NCBI RefSeq assembly: GCF_030708455.1
Contig: NZ_JAUYWF010000002.1
Location: 124,001-188,000 of the forward strand
From: Halomonas sp. SSL-5
GTDB lineage: Bacteria > Pseudomonadota > Gammaproteobacteria > Pseudomonadales > Halomonadaceae
DNA length: 64,000 bases
Direction: 5' to 3'
The notes beneath the pieces are model-generated. The model had not been told where the DNA came from. It was given only the letters and a program-made list of their open reading frames with translations, and searched no databases. A program made the translations under genes and the position numbers. Of this stretch, positions 1 to 9,423 are shown one piece after another (the first letter of the stretch is position 1; the number at the start of each line of letters is the position of its first letter).

Positions 1-2
1 CC

Positions 3-1217
3 TCAAGCGGTGGCGGGGCGGCGTGCGCGGATCAGCAGGTTGCGTGGGGTGAGCTCGCGGTCGCAGAAGGTACCGATCTGGGCGTCATAGCCGGCCTCCT
101 CGAGAAACACCAGGCGATCCAGCGCCAGCCACACCTCCAGGGGTCGCCGGAACAGGTGGCGTACAAGCTCCAGGCGTGCCACCTCGGCCTGGCGGCGCCA
201 CCCCGATGCCTCGAGGCCCGCCCAGTCGCTGTCGTCGGGCAGCGCGATTCCCTTCTGCTCGGCGGCCCAGTGACAGAAGTCGACGAAGCTCCCGGGCATG
301 CGGCCATAGGCCAGGCTGGGCACCGGCAGGTAGTCATCCTGGCCGCGCACCGCCCGCTGCAGCCGGTCGAAACCCAGCCGCCAGGCATTGGCCCGCTGGC
401 GATGGCGCTGCACATGGCGCGGGGCGGTGACCGTCTCCTGCACCGCCATGGCCAGATCCTCCCGGGACAACGACAGGTGATGCCGCGCCATGCCGTCGGC
501 ACCGAGACGCGAGAGCGGCCGGTAGCCTGCATCGGCGGTACGCTGATAACAGCAGGGGGCCAGGGTCAGCGCGCTGCCGGCGGCTACCGCCTGCTCCAGC
601 AGGCGGCGGTGCAGGTCGCCGCAAGCGTGCAGCGCGCTGACATGGGTGGTCGGGGTCAGCCAGCACGCGACATCCGCTGCCATGACATCCTGCTGGACCA
701 GCGTGAGAGGGACGTCCTGTGCCTCGGCCAGCGCCGCGCCACCGTCGCAGAGCGCCGCATCCCACTCCAGCGCGCTGACCTCGACCCCATGCCGGCGCGC
801 CAGGGTGCGGGCCAGGTGTCCCTTGCCGGCACACCACTCCAGGGGCCTGTCGCCCGCGGCCAGGCGCACCCTGGGCAGGAAGGCCTCGATCTGGCGCCAC
901 TTGCGACCCCCGACATGGGTCGCCCAGCCCTGCGCAAGCGTCTCGCCCTCGCCCGGCAACTGCGGCAGGCTGGCCAGTCCCTCGAGCTCCGCGACCGGCA
1001 GCCATGCGGCCAGGGGGGGGTCGGTGAAGGGGGCATCCTGCAGGCGCGACACCTCGGCATCGGAGAGCGCCAGCAGCGCCTCAACCATGGCGGGCCACTC
1101 GGCCTGCCAGGGCAGCCGAGGGTGCTGGAAGGGCAGCGGCTGCCACAGCGGTTGCCAGGCGGCGAGCAGCTCGGTCAGACGCTCAAGGCGACGGCGGGCA
1201 TCGTCGCTGGTGTTCAT
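3..1217 (-). CDS. SAM-dependent methyltransferase (Methyltransf_32-like)
   Basis: A 404-residue protein, complete, with its stop at the window edge. A SAM-binding motif I is visible at about residues 127-135 (LEWCAGKGHLA), followed near residue 195 by ALHACGDLHRRLL and then APCCYQ. This HACG/PCCY combination is the hallmark of the Methyltransf_32 family, whose members modify RNA or unknown substrates. No transmembrane segment or signal peptide is seen, so it should be cytoplasmic. The start has a good ribosome site (AAGGAG) just upstream. It diverges from rraA. The family is clear, but the substrate cannot be read from the sequence. Confidence 0.8.
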   Translation of the reverse strand: MNTSDDARRRLERLTELLAAWQPLWQPLPFQHPRLPWQAEWPAMVEALLALSDAEVSRLQDAPFTDPPLAAWLPVAELEGLASLPQLPGEGETLAQGWATHVGGRKWRQIEAFLPRVRLAAGDRPLEWCAGKGHLARTLARRHGVEVSALEWDAALCDGGAALAEAQDVPLTLVQQDVMAADVACWLTPTTHVSALHACGDLHRRLLEQAVAAGSALTLAPCCYQRTADAGYRPLSRLGADGMARHHLSLSREDLAMAVQETVTAPRHVQRHRQRANAWRLGFDRLQRAVRGQDDYLPVPSLAYGRMPGSFVDFCHWAAEQKGIALPDDSDWAGLEASGWRRQAEVARLELVRHLFRRPLEVWLALDRLVFLEEAGYDAQIGTFCDRELTPRNLLIRARRPATA

Positions 1218-1395
1218 GGACTCTCTCCTTCAGGTTCGGCGCTTCCCCGCCGATCCGGGGACGCCATTGTGGCATAGCCTCGGCGACGTGCCAGCGCCTG
1301 ACCCTCGGCGCCGGCGAGTGGCGACGAGTGGCGGCTGATGCCGAGCCAACGCTGTGGCATCATCAAGACTCCCTTTCGAGACAAGGAGCCCTGCC

Positions 1396-1884
1396 GTGCC
1401 CCAGATCATCACCCCAGACATCTGTGACGCCCACCCCGAGGTACGCGCACTCGATCCGCTGTTCATCAACTTCGGCGGCCGCGAGGCCTTCTGCGGCCCG
1501 ATCCGCACCGTCAAGTGCTTCGAGGACAACTCCCTGGTCAAGCAGGCCGTGGCCGAGCCCGGTGAGGGCGCCGTGCTGGTGGTGGATGCCGGCGGATCAC
1601 AGCGCTGTGCCATGCTCGGCGACATGCTGGCCGAGCAGGCGGCCGGCAACGGCTGGAGCGGCGTGATCCTGTACGGCTGCGTGCGCGACGTCGATGTGCT
1701 GGCGGAGACCGACCTCGGCGTGCAGGCACTCGGTGCCCATCCGCGCAAGAGCGAGAAGCGTGGCGAAGGGCAGCGCGATATCCCGGTGACCTTCGCCGGC
1801 GTCACCCTCGCCCCCGGCGAGTGGCTCTACGCCGACAACAACGGCATCCTGGTGGCCGAGGCGCGCCTGCCCCTGGAGGGCTGA
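1396..1884 (+). CDS. rraA: RraA family protein: RNase E activity regulator / HMG aldolase-like
   Basis: A 162-residue RraA-fold protein. In E. coli, RraA binds RNase E and inhibits its activity; relatives are 4-hydroxy-4-methyl-2-oxoglutarate aldolases. The family segments [19 protein letters not shown] and VRDVD are present, and the length matches the family. I chose the GTG at 1396 because an AAGGAG site lies 7 bases upstream and the protein then begins PQIITPD; an in-frame ATG at 1354 has no ribosome site. It is probably monocistronic, with a hairpin immediately after it. Whether it regulates RNase E or acts as an aldolase cannot be decided here. An RNase J homologue lies 13 kb away. Confidence 0.85.
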   Translation: MPQIITPDICDAHPEVRALDPLFINFGGREAFCGPIRTVKCFEDNSLVKQAVAEPGEGAVLVVDAGGSQRCAMLGDMLAEQAAGNGWSGVILYGCVRDVDVLAETDLGVQALGAHPRKSEKRGEGQRDIPVTFAGVTLAPGEWLYADNNGILVAEARLPLEG

Positions 1885-1890
1885 GCCCGC

Positions 1891-1921
1891 CCCGCCGCCC
1901 TTGCCCAGGTCAGGCGGCGGG
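1891..1921 (+). terminator. Hairpin after rraA
   Basis: CCCGCCGCC (1891-1899) pairs with GGCGGCGGG (1913-1921) across a 13-base loop, just after the rraA stop. There is no clear T run. It overlaps a possible GTG start of the next gene at 1921, which favours the later ATG at 1960. Confidence 0.5.
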
Positions 1922-1959
1922 TGTCACCCTGCCCCCATGAAAGCGATATCGAGCCCGCC

Positions 1960-3843
1960 ATGCTGGCCCTCTCGCGGCTGAGTCGAGACGTCCTGCGCAG
2001 CCTGCGCGAGCACCTGCGCCCGCTGGTGGCCTATCACCTGTTCTTTACCCTGCTGGCCTCCAGCCTGCTGCTGCCGGCGGTAGCCTGGAGCCTGGCCCAC
2101 CTCGTGGGTCGCTTCGGCCGCACCGTGATCAGCAATGCCGAGCTCATCGACCTGCTGGTCAGCCCCGCCGGCACGCTGTGGCTGCTGGCCGCCACCGGAC
2201 TCACCTTCCTGGTGCTCTACCTGCAGCAGGCGGGCATGATCCTGGTGGCGGCACGACCCCGCGACCATCACCTGCGACTGGCCTTCGAGGCGCTGTGGTG
2301 GACCCTGCATCGCCTGCCGGCCCTGGCCGGGCTGGTGGTGGTTCAGGTGGGTACCCACCTGCTGCTGGTGCTGCCGGTGGCGTTCGCCCTGGTCTGGCTG
2401 CATGGTGCCCTGCTCGGCGGCCTCGACCCCTACTATGTGCAGCGCGTGCGGCCGCCGGCGCTGTGGCAGTTCCTCGCCCTGGCCGTGCCGCTGGTGACCG
2501 CCTGGGCGTGGCTCGCCGCCTCCCTCTATGTGCGCTGGATCCTGGCCCTGCCGCTGGTGGCGCTGGAGACACTCTCGCCGCGCCGGGCCCTGGCGCGCAG
2601 CGGCGAGCTCACCCGCGGCAACCGTCGCCCCATCGCCGTGGTCACCCTCGCCCTGCTGGCGATGATCGTGACCCTGCCGATACTCGCCACGCTGATCTTC
2701 GACCGGCTGTTCACACCGCTGCTTTGGTGGCTGCCGGAGCGCCATGCGGTCCTGGTGCCCGCCACCCTCGCCTACCTGACCGCCTACGTGCTGGTGACCC
2801 TGGCCATCACCTTCGCCGGGATCGCCGCCAACGCGCTGCTCTCGGCCTGCCTCTACCTGCGCCTGGCCCACCGCGAGCCACGCCCCGCCCCACCACCCGC
2901 CGATGCCCATCCCGGGCGCCTGGCCTGGGCGGTGGAGCTCGGCGTGGTGTGCTTCGCCCTGTGGCAGGCGTGGCTGATCGTCAACAGCTTCACGCTGCGC
3001 GACGAGGTCGCGGTGATCGCCCACCGCGGCAGCTCCCTGGTTGCCCCCGAGAACACCCTGCCGGCGATCCAGCGTGCCCTGGACGACGGGGCGGACATGG
3101 TCGAACTGGATGTGCGCCTCACCGCCGACGAGCAGGTGGTGCTCTATCACGACGGCACCCTGCAACGCCTGACCGGCGATCCGCGTCGGCTGGGCGAGCT
3201 CGAGCGCGAGGCGCTGGCCGGCATCGATGTGGGCAGCTGGTTCGGGGACGCCTATGTGGGCGAGCGGATTCCCGGCCTGGATGACGCCCTGGCAGCCGTC
3301 CGCGGCCGCAGCGGTCTGATGATCGACCTGAAGACCGATCCCGGCCGCGAGGTGGCGCTGGTGGAGGCGGTCGTCGAGGCGCTGGTCGCCGAGCAGGCGG
3401 AGCGCCGACGCTGCCTGGCCGAGGCGGTGGTGGACCGGCAGGTCCGGGCCTGCGGCGACCCCGACCTCTTCGCCGAGACGCGCCTGGCCACCACCTCGCC
3501 GACGCTGGCGCGAACGATCCGTTCACGCCACCCCGAACTGCGCGTGACCCTGCTGGCCCAGCTGATCCTGCCCGGCACCCTGGAGCGCCGGAGCCTGGAC
3601 GCGCTGGGCCTGCGCCATAACCGTATCGATGAGCGCGAGGTCAGCCTGGCGGGACGCTACGGCTACGAGTTGCACGCCTGGACCATCAACGACCGGACGC
3701 GGATGTCACAACTGATCGACCTGGGCGTCGACGCCATCATCACCGACCGCCCGGCCCTGCTCGCGGCGCTGGTCGCCGAGCGCCGCGAGCTCGGCGACGG
3801 CGCCCTGCTGCTGATCAAGCTGCGCAACTGGCTACGCCATTAA
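1960..3843 (+). CDS. Membrane-anchored glycerophosphodiester phosphodiesterase
   Basis: About 627 residues in two parts. The first ~345 are hydrophobic with several membrane-spanning stretches, matching the GDPD membrane domain. The C-terminal ~280 are a GDPD/UgpQ catalytic domain: IAHRGSS near residue 355, then PENT, VELDVRL and LYHDGT, the HR, ENT, ExD and HD motifs that bind metal and phosphodiester. Near the end comes LHAWTIND, then DAIITDRP. The protein should hydrolyse glycerophosphodiesters to glycerol-3-phosphate and an alcohol, or act on membrane-derived substrates. The start is uncertain: ATG 1960 is preferred because the upstream GTG at 1921 lies in a hairpin. Its stop overlaps that of the converging ggt by three bases. 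Confidence 0.85.
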   Translation: MLALSRLSRDVLRSLREHLRPLVAYHLFFTLLASSLLLPAVAWSLAHLVGRFGRTVISNAELIDLLVSPAGTLWLLAATGLTFLVLYLQQAGMILVAARPRDHHLRLAFEALWWTLHRLPALAGLVVVQVGTHLLLVLPVAFALVWLHGALLGGLDPYYVQRVRPPALWQFLALAVPLVTAWAWLAASLYVRWILALPLVALETLSPRRALARSGELTRGNRRPIAVVTLALLAMIVTLPILATLIFDRLFTPLLWWLPERHAVLVPATLAYLTAYVLVTLAITFAGIAANALLSACLYLRLAHREPRPAPPPADAHPGRLAWAVELGVVCFALWQAWLIVNSFTLRDEVAVIAHRGSSLVAPENTLPAIQRALDDGADMVELDVRLTADEQVVLYHDGTLQRLTGDPRRLGELEREALAGIDVGSWFGDAYVGERIPGLDDALAAVRGRSGLMIDLKTDPGREVALVEAVVEALVAEQAERRRCLAEAVVDRQVRACGDPDLFAETRLATTSPTLARTIRSRHPELRVTLLAQLILPGTLERRSLDALGLRHNRIDEREVSLAGRYGYELHAWTINDRTRMSQLIDLGVDAIITDRPALLAALVAERRELGDGALLLIKLRNWLRH

Positions 3844-5675
3844 TCGCCCATGACCACCCCTTCCCGGCGCGGGTCGGCGCCGCCGAAGAAGCCCTCGCCC
3901 ACCACCTGGATCGCCTGCAGCCCGCTGACCAGCTCGCGCTCGCTGACCTCGTGGCCGCGCGCGGCCAGGCCCTCGAGGGTAGCCGCCGGGAAGCGGCCCT
4001 GCTCCAGGTAGACCGGCCCTCCCAGGGTGATGGCGTGGGGCAGGTCGAGCGCCTCCTGGGCGTCAAGCCCCCAGTCCTGCATCGCCACCAGTGACTTCGC
4101 TGTGTAGTGGATGATCGCCGCGCCACCGGCGGAGCCCAGGCTCGCCATCAGGTCGCCGCGTTCCTCGCCATCGCGGGCGAAGACCAGGGTCGGGCTCATG
4201 CTGGAGCGCGGCCGCTTGCCGGCCTCGACGCGGTTGGCGATGGGCTGCCCCTCGGCGTCCTCGGGGGTGAAGGAGAAGTCGGTGAGCTCGTTGTTGAGCA
4301 GGTAGCCGCCGGGCAGGCCGGTGCCGCCATCGGCCATGATCCGCGAGCCGAAGGCCTGCTCGATGGTGGTGGTCATGGCCAGGGCGTTGCCCTGTTCGTC
4401 GACGATGCTGATATGGCTGGTGCCGTACTCCGGCTGCTGGGGGTGCTGGCCCCAGGCGGTGTCGAGCACGCCGGGGGTGCCGGGCTTCGCGCCGCCGCTG
4501 CCCAGGCTCTGCTCGCCGACCCGCTCGGCCCGCTTGGCGAGGTAGTCGGGGGCCAGCATGCTCGACCAGTCGCCGTCGGGGGCGTCGACGAAGGCGGGGT
4601 CGGCGATGTAGCGGCCGCGGTCGGCGAAGGCCAGGCGAGCGGCCTCGAGGAAGGGGTGCAGCCACGCCTCGCTCGGCACCCCGTCGACCAGCGGTTCTTC
4701 GACATCCGGCAGCGCCTCGAGGATGCCGAGGATCTGCATCACGGTGAGGTGCCCCGAGGAAGGTGGCGGGAAGCCGCATACCACATAGGCCTGCCAGGGG
4801 GTGCAGAGCGGCGCACGCTGCTTGGCCTCGTAGGTTGCCAGATCCTCGCGGGTGAGCGTGCCGGAGCGCTCGGGGTGCCCCTGGACCCGCAGCACCAGGT
4901 CGTGGGCGACGGCGCCGGTGTGCAGCGCCGAGCTGCCCCCCTCGGCTACCTGACGCAGGATCTCGGCCAGCGCCGGGTTGCGCAGGGTCTCGCCGGCCGC
5001 CAGGGGCTCGCCGTCGGGGTAGTAGAAGGGGCCAGCCTGGGGATCGTCGCGCAGGCGTTCCTCGCCGGCGAGGCTAGCGGCCAGGCGCGGGCTCACCGTG
5101 AAGCCCTCCTCGGCGAGACGAATGGCCGGCGCGAAGAGCTCGGCCCAGGGCAGCACGCCGTGCTGCTTATGCGCCATCTCGAGCATGCGCAGGGTGCCGG
5201 GCACCCCCACCGAGAGGCCGCTGGCGGCGGCATCCAGGAACGCGAGGGGCTCGCCCTCCGCGTCGAGAAACAGGCTGCCGTCGACGGCGTCCGGGGCGGC
5301 CTCGCGGCCATCGAAGGCGGCCACCTCCTCGCCGTCGTAGTGGACCAGGAAGGCGCCGCCGCCGATGCCGCTGGACTGGGGCTCGACCAGGTTGAGTACC
5401 ATCTGCACGGCGATGGCGGCGTCGATGGCACTCCCCCCGGCCTTGAGCACCTGATAGCCGGCATCGGTGGCCAACGGGTTGGCGGCGGCCACGGCGAAGC
5501 GCTCGGTGGCCCAACCGGGCTTCTCCTCGCTCTCTGACGACACCTCGGGGGCGATGGCGGGAATGTCGTAGGTGAAGGCGGTGTCCGCCTGGCCGGCCAG
5601 GGGCAGGCCGAGCACCAGGGCGGCGACGAGCGGCGCGAGCTGGCGGCGACGGTGGTTGGAGGGGGGCAGCGTCAT
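3840..5675 (-). CDS. ggt: Gamma-glutamyltransferase / glutathione hydrolase precursor
   Basis: A 611-residue periplasmic precursor with a basic start (SNHRRRQ), a hydrophobic core and an AGQADT-type cleavage site. The N-terminal large subunit carries the family sequence LVEPQSSGIGGGAFLVHYD. The small subunit should begin at the autocatalytic Thr in YGTSHIS, near residue 419, followed by TTTIEQAFGS and LLNNELTDFS. The enzyme removes or transfers the gamma-glutamyl group of glutathione. The start at 5675 has AAGGAG 8 bases upstream, whereas longer in-frame extension lacks a signal peptide and ribosome site. It is downstream of ppsA but separated from it by a strong hairpin. Its stop overlaps that of the converging phosphodiesterase gene (TTAA at 3840-3843). 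Confidence 0.95.
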   Translation of the reverse strand: MTLPPSNHRRRQLAPLVAALVLGLPLAGQADTAFTYDIPAIAPEVSSESEEKPGWATERFAVAAANPLATDAGYQVLKAGGSAIDAAIAVQMVLNLVEPQSSGIGGGAFLVHYDGEEVAAFDGREAAPDAVDGSLFLDAEGEPLAFLDAAASGLSVGVPGTLRMLEMAHKQHGVLPWAELFAPAIRLAEEGFTVSPRLAASLAGEERLRDDPQAGPFYYPDGEPLAAGETLRNPALAEILRQVAEGGSSALHTGAVAHDLVLRVQGHPERSGTLTREDLATYEAKQRAPLCTPWQAYVVCGFPPPSSGHLTVMQILGILEALPDVEEPLVDGVPSEAWLHPFLEAARLAFADRGRYIADPAFVDAPDGDWSSMLAPDYLAKRAERVGEQSLGSGGAKPGTPGVLDTAWGQHPQQPEYGTSHISIVDEQGNALAMTTTIEQAFGSRIMADGGTGLPGGYLLNNELTDFSFTPEDAEGQPIANRVEAGKRPRSSMSPTLVFARDGEERGDLMASLGSAGGAAIIHYTAKSLVAMQDWGLDAQEALDLPHAITLGGPVYLEQGRFPAATLEGLAARGHEVSERELVSGLQAIQVVGEGFFGGADPRREGVVMGD

Positions 5676-5736
5676 GGGACAGGCTCCTTGTCGTGGCGGG
5701 TGGCCAGGCACTGAGCCTCTCAGCATAGACGAAGGA

Positions 5737-5764
5737 CGCCCGGTCGACGGGGGTCGACCGGGCG
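5737..5764 (-). terminator. Perfect 12-bp hairpin between ppsA and ggt
   Basis: CGCCCGGTCGAC (5737-5748) pairs with GTCGACCGGGCG (5753-5764) across a GGGG loop. It lies after the end of ppsA on the minus strand. No T run follows, so termination strength is uncertain. Confidence 0.6.
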
Positions 5765-5797
5765 CCATTGGCCTATCGCTCATCAGCTCGGAACTTG

Positions 5798-5836
5798 CCT
5801 GGCGTAGGACCTCCTCTACGGCTTGTCCCCAGCGCT
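5798..5836 (+). repeat. Truncated copy of the covarying intergenic repeat (copy A)
   Basis: This stretch matches the right half of the repeat family described at 9301-9410: TGGCGTAGGACCTCC, then CTACGG, then TTGTCCCC and AGCGC. The left half and first hairpin are missing. It lies just beyond the ppsA stop. Confidence 0.75.
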
Positions 5837-5844
5837 CCTCGTAT

Positions 5845-8217
5845 TTACCCCAGGGTTTCCCCGGCGAGCATGAACCAGGTCTCGAGTACCGCATCCGGGT
5901 TGAGGGAGACCGAATCGATGCCCTGCTCCATCAGCCACTTGGCCAGGTCCGGGTGATCCGAGGGGCCCTGACCGCAGATGCCGATGTACTTGCCCTGGGC
6001 CTTGCAGGCCTGGATGGCCATGGCCAGCAGCTTCTTGACCGCCGGATTCCGCTCGTCGAAGAGGTGGGCGACGATGCCGGAGTCGCGGTCGAGGCCCAGG
6101 GTCAGCTGGGTGAGGTCGTTGGAGCCGATGGAGAAGCCGTCGAAGTACTCGAGGAACTCATTGGCGAGCAGGGCGTTGGCCGGCAGCTCGCACATCATGA
6201 TCACCTTGAGGCCGTTGTCGCCGCGCTTGAGGCCATTGGCCGCCAGCAGGTCGATCACCTCGCTGGCCTCCTCGGTGGTGCGCACGAAGGGCACCATGAT
6301 CTCGACGTTGTCCAGACCCATCACCTCGCGCACCCGCTTGAGCGCCCGGCACTCCAGTTCGAAGCAGGCGCGGAAGGCATCGGAGATGTAACGCGAGGCA
6401 CCGCGGAAGCCGAGCATGGGGTTCTCCTCCCCCGGCTCGTAGAGCTTGCCGCCGATCAGGTTCTCGTACTCGTTGGACTTGAAGTCCGACAGGCGCACGA
6501 TCACCCGCTCCGGATAGAAGGCCGCGGCCAGGGTGCTGATGCCCTCGACCAGCTTGTCGACGTAGAAGTCCACGGGGCTCGAGTAGCCGGCGATGCGCAG
6601 GTCGATGGTCTGCTGCAGGTCCTCGGGCAGGGTGTCGTACTCGAGCAGCGCCTTGGGGTGCACGCCGATCATGCGGTTGATGATGAACTCCAGGCGCGCC
6701 AGGCCGACGCCGGCGTTGGGCAGCCCGGCGAAGCCGAAGGCACGGTCGGGGTTGCCGACGTTCATCATGATCTTGAAGGGGATATCGGGCATGGCGTCGA
6801 CGCTGGTCACGGTGCGATCGAAATCGAGCAGGCCCTCGTAGACGTGACCGGTGTCGCCCTCGGCGCAGGAGACGGTGACATCGCGGCCATCGGCGAGCAC
6901 CTCGGTGGCGTCGCCACAGCCCACCACGGCGGGGATGCCGAGCTCGCGGGCAATGATCGCCGCGTGGCAGGTGCGCCCGCCGCGGTTGGTGACGATGGCC
7001 GAGGCACGCTTCATGATCGGCTCCCAGTCGGGATCGGTCATGTCGGTGACCAGGACATCGCCGGGATTGACCTTCTCCATATCGCTCGGCGAGGCCACTA
7101 CCCTGACCGCTCCGCGCCCGATACGCTGGCCGATGGCGCGGCCGCTGACCAGGTTGCGCCCCTTCTCCTTGAGCTGAAAGCGCTCCAGCTTGCCCCCCTC
7201 CTGCTGGGAGACCACGGTCTCGGGACGCGCCTGGACGATATAGAGTTCACCGTCGTCGCCGTCCAGCGCCCACTCGATGTCCATGGGTCGCTGGTAGTGC
7301 TGCTCGATGGTCACCGCCTGGCGCGCCAGGGCCATCACCTGTTCGTCATTGATGCAGAAGCGGCCGCGCTCCTTGAGCGGGACGTCCACGGTCTCCACCG
7401 ACTTGCCGGCGCTGGCCTCCTGGCCGTAGACCATCTTGATCAGCTTGGAGCCCAGGTTGCGGCGCAGCACCGCCGGGCGGCCGGCGGCCAGGGTGGGCTT
7501 GTGAACATAGAACTCGTCGGGGTTCACCGCGCCCTGCACCACCGTCTCACCCAGGCCCCAGGAGGCGGTGACGAACACCGCGTCGCGGTAGCCGGATTCG
7601 GTGTCCAGGGTGAACATCACGCCGGAGGCACCGGTCTCGGAGCGCACCATCTTCTGGATGCCGGCGGAGAGCGCCACGTTCTCGTGGGCATAGCCGCGAT
7701 GGACCCGATAGGAGATGGCGCGGTCGTTGAACAGCGAGGCAAACACCTCGTGCACGGCGCGCTTGATGTTGTCGAAGCCCTCGATGTTGAGGAAGGTCTC
7801 CTGCTGGCCGGCGAAGGAGGCATCGGGCAGGTCCTCGGCGGTGGCCGAGGAGCGTACCGCCGCCTTGAGGTTGGGGTGCTGGGCGAGCAGCGTGTCATAG
7901 GCGCTGCGCAGGTGCTGCTCGAAGGTCGGCGGCAGGGGGGTATCGATCACCCACTGGCGGATCTGGGCGCCGACCCGCGCCAGTTCGGTGACGTCGTCCA
8001 CGTCCAGCGTGGCCAGTGCCTGGTTGATGCGCTCGTTGAGCCCCTCGTGGGAGAGAAATTCGCGGTAGGCGTGGGCGGTGGTGGCGAAGCCGCCGGGCAC
8101 GGTGACACCGGCGCCAGCCAGGTTGGAGATCATCTCGCCGAGCGAGGCGTTCTTGCCACCCACGCGCTCGACATCGTCCATGCCCAGTTCATCGAACCAC
8201 AGAATATAATCGTCCAC
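5845..8217 (-). CDS. ppsA: Phosphoenolpyruvate synthase
   Basis: A 790-residue enzyme that converts pyruvate and ATP to phosphoenolpyruvate, AMP and phosphate, for gluconeogenesis. The N-terminal ATP-grasp domain opens with [19 protein letters not shown]. The swivelling domain carries the phosphorylated His in [10 protein letters not shown] near residue 418. The C-terminal PEP/pyruvate domain contains GSNDLTQL and a late CGQGPSDHP segment. The start is a GTG with AAGGGGG upstream and fits the family N-terminus. It diverges from ppsR across 237 bp, the usual arrangement for this enzyme and its dedicated regulator. Confidence 0.97.
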   Translation of the reverse strand: MDDYILWFDELGMDDVERVGGKNASLGEMISNLAGAGVTVPGGFATTAHAYREFLSHEGLNERINQALATLDVDDVTELARVGAQIRQWVIDTPLPPTFEQHLRSAYDTLLAQHPNLKAAVRSSATAEDLPDASFAGQQETFLNIEGFDNIKRAVHEVFASLFNDRAISYRVHRGYAHENVALSAGIQKMVRSETGASGVMFTLDTESGYRDAVFVTASWGLGETVVQGAVNPDEFYVHKPTLAAGRPAVLRRNLGSKLIKMVYGQEASAGKSVETVDVPLKERGRFCINDEQVMALARQAVTIEQHYQRPMDIEWALDGDDGELYIVQARPETVVSQQEGGKLERFQLKEKGRNLVSGRAIGQRIGRGAVRVVASPSDMEKVNPGDVLVTDMTDPDWEPIMKRASAIVTNRGGRTCHAAIIARELGIPAVVGCGDATEVLADGRDVTVSCAEGDTGHVYEGLLDFDRTVTSVDAMPDIPFKIMMNVGNPDRAFGFAGLPNAGVGLARLEFIINRMIGVHPKALLEYDTLPEDLQQTIDLRIAGYSSPVDFYVDKLVEGISTLAAAFYPERVIVRLSDFKSNEYENLIGGKLYEPGEENPMLGFRGASRYISDAFRACFELECRALKRVREVMGLDNVEIMVPFVRTTEEASEVIDLLAANGLKRGDNGLKVIMMCELPANALLANEFLEYFDGFSIGSNDLTQLTLGLDRDSGIVAHLFDERNPAVKKLLAMAIQACKAQGKYIGICGQGPSDHPDLAKWLMEQGIDSVSLNPDAVLETWFMLAGETLG

Positions 8218-8245
8218 GGGACCCCCTTGGCTTGCGACGACGGAT

Positions 8246-8267
8246 CGTCATGCCGGCAGGCATGACG
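8246..8267. promoter_or_regulatory. Perfect palindrome in the ppsA-ppsR divergent region
   Basis: CGTCATGCC (8246-8254) and GGCATGACG (8259-8267) form a perfect 9-bp inverted repeat with a 4-base spacer, 28-50 bases upstream of the ppsA start. It could be a dimeric operator or a hairpin in the ppsA leader. I do not recognise the motif as a known Cra site. Confidence 0.4.
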
Positions 8268-8454
8268 GGATGCTGGCGACTCTACCAAGCGGTGACCATA
8301 TTCGCCATTGGTCTAACAGCGAAGTCACTGGAGGATTTTTACAACAGACGGGCGTTTTCGGACATTCATGTAGTCTGCAAACTACCGGGAGGCTTGTCGG
8401 GCGGGTACCCCGGCACCGACAATGGCGGCCTTTCCCTGCCAAAGCGACGCCGCC

Positions 8455-9288
8455 ATGACCCGTACCGCCTTCTTCATCTCCGACGGCACCGGTATCACCG
8501 CCGAGAGCCTGGGCCGCAGCCTGCTGGCCCAGTTCGAGAACGTCGAGATCCGCATGCTCACCAAGCCCTATATCGACACCCTCGAGAAGGCCCACAATCT
8601 GGTGGAGATCATCAACGGCGTGGCGGTACGCGACGGCGAGATGCCGATCATCATCGACACCATCGTCGACAGCAATATCCGTCAGATCATCAGCGACGCG
8701 GAAGGCTTCAATATCGACATCTTCTCGACCTTCCTCGAGCCACTGGAGCAGGAGCTCAAGACCCACTCCAGCTACACCGTGGGGCGCACCCACTCCATCG
8801 GCAAGGATGAGGCCTATATGGACCGCATCCAGTCGGTGCACTTTGCGCTGGACAATGACGATGGCGCCCGTACCCACCAGTACGACAAGGCCGACGTGAT
8901 CCTGATCGGCGTCTCGCGCTGCGGCAAGACCCCTACCTCGCTCTACCTGGCCCTGCAGTTCGGCATCCGCGCGGCCAACTATCCCCTCACCGAGGATGAC
9001 CTCGACGAGGACGGCACCCTCAAGCTGCCCAAGGCGCTGGCGCCCCATCGCCACAAGCTGTTCGGCCTGACCATCGACCCCAGGCGGCTGGCGGCGATCC
9101 GCCACGAGCGCCGACCCAACAGCCGTTACAGCTCCATGGACCAGTGCATGCAGGAGGTGGGCCAGGCCGAGGGGCTCTACCGCCAGCTACATATCCCCTT
9201 TATCGACACCACCCGTTTCTCGGTGGAGGAGATCTCCACCCGGATGATCGCCGAGATGGGGCTGATGAGGCGATTTTCGCCGAGGTAA
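8455..9288 (+). CDS. ppsR: PEP synthase regulatory protein (kinase/pyrophosphorylase, DUF299)
   Basis: A 277-residue regulator that inactivates PEP synthase by ADP-dependent phosphorylation of a threonine near its catalytic His, and reactivates it by Pi-dependent dephosphorylation. The P-loop-like [15 protein letters not shown] near residue 150 is diagnostic, as are the opening [15 protein letters not shown] and the closing [10 protein letters not shown]. The ATG at 8455 gives the family N-terminus ([12 protein letters not shown]); an upstream in-frame ATG at 8422 adds unrelated residues. The nearest ribosome-like sequence is weak. Its target ppsA is the divergent neighbour. Confidence 0.95.
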   Translation: MTRTAFFISDGTGITAESLGRSLLAQFENVEIRMLTKPYIDTLEKAHNLVEIINGVAVRDGEMPIIIDTIVDSNIRQIISDAEGFNIDIFSTFLEPLEQELKTHSSYTVGRTHSIGKDEAYMDRIQSVHFALDNDDGARTHQYDKADVILIGVSRCGKTPTSLYLALQFGIRAANYPLTEDDLDEDGTLKLPKALAPHRHKLFGLTIDPRRLAAIRHERRPNSRYSSMDQCMQEVGQAEGLYRQLHIPFIDTTRFSVEEISTRMIAEMGLMRRFSPR

Positions 9289-9300
9289 TGCTGTCACAGC

Positions 9301-9410
9301 CGCGGCTTTCCCGGGGTCAGGCCTTCGCGGAGGCGCTGTGAACCCTTCCCTGGGCGCTACCGACGCCTTCCCTGGCGTAGGACCTCCGCTACGGCCTGGC
9401 CCCGGCGCCG
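9301..9410 (+). repeat. Covarying intergenic repeat, copy B
   Basis: This is the reference copy of the family. After a variable left end (CGCGGCTTTCCCGG) comes GGAGGCGCTGTGAA, then hairpin 1 (CCC-TTCCCT-GGG), CGCTACCGA, hairpin 2 (ACGCC-TTCCCT-GGCGT) and AGGACCTCC. The copy ends in CCCCGGCGCC, whose GCGCC can pair with the GGCGC at the left to close the element. It lies between ppsR and the CoA-transferase gene and pairs with copy C on the other side of that gene. Confidence 0.9.
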
Positions 9411-9423
9411 CTAACTGGCTGTA

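Noticed and set aside
3840-3843. Overlapping stop codons of ggt and the phosphodiesterase gene as a regulatory device
   Set aside because: The TTAA overlap is real, but such convergent overlaps are common in compact genomes and no further signal is seen.
5572-8265. Very long open frame opposite ppsA
   Set aside because: It lies antisense to an unmistakable ppsA, has no family motif and a His/Gly/Ala/Leu-rich composition produced by high-GC third positions.
9338-9410. Short peptides readable through the TCCCT repeats (for example a PSLGATD-type sequence)
   Set aside because: The frame is not maintained in all copies, and the substitutions preserve base pairing rather than amino acids.
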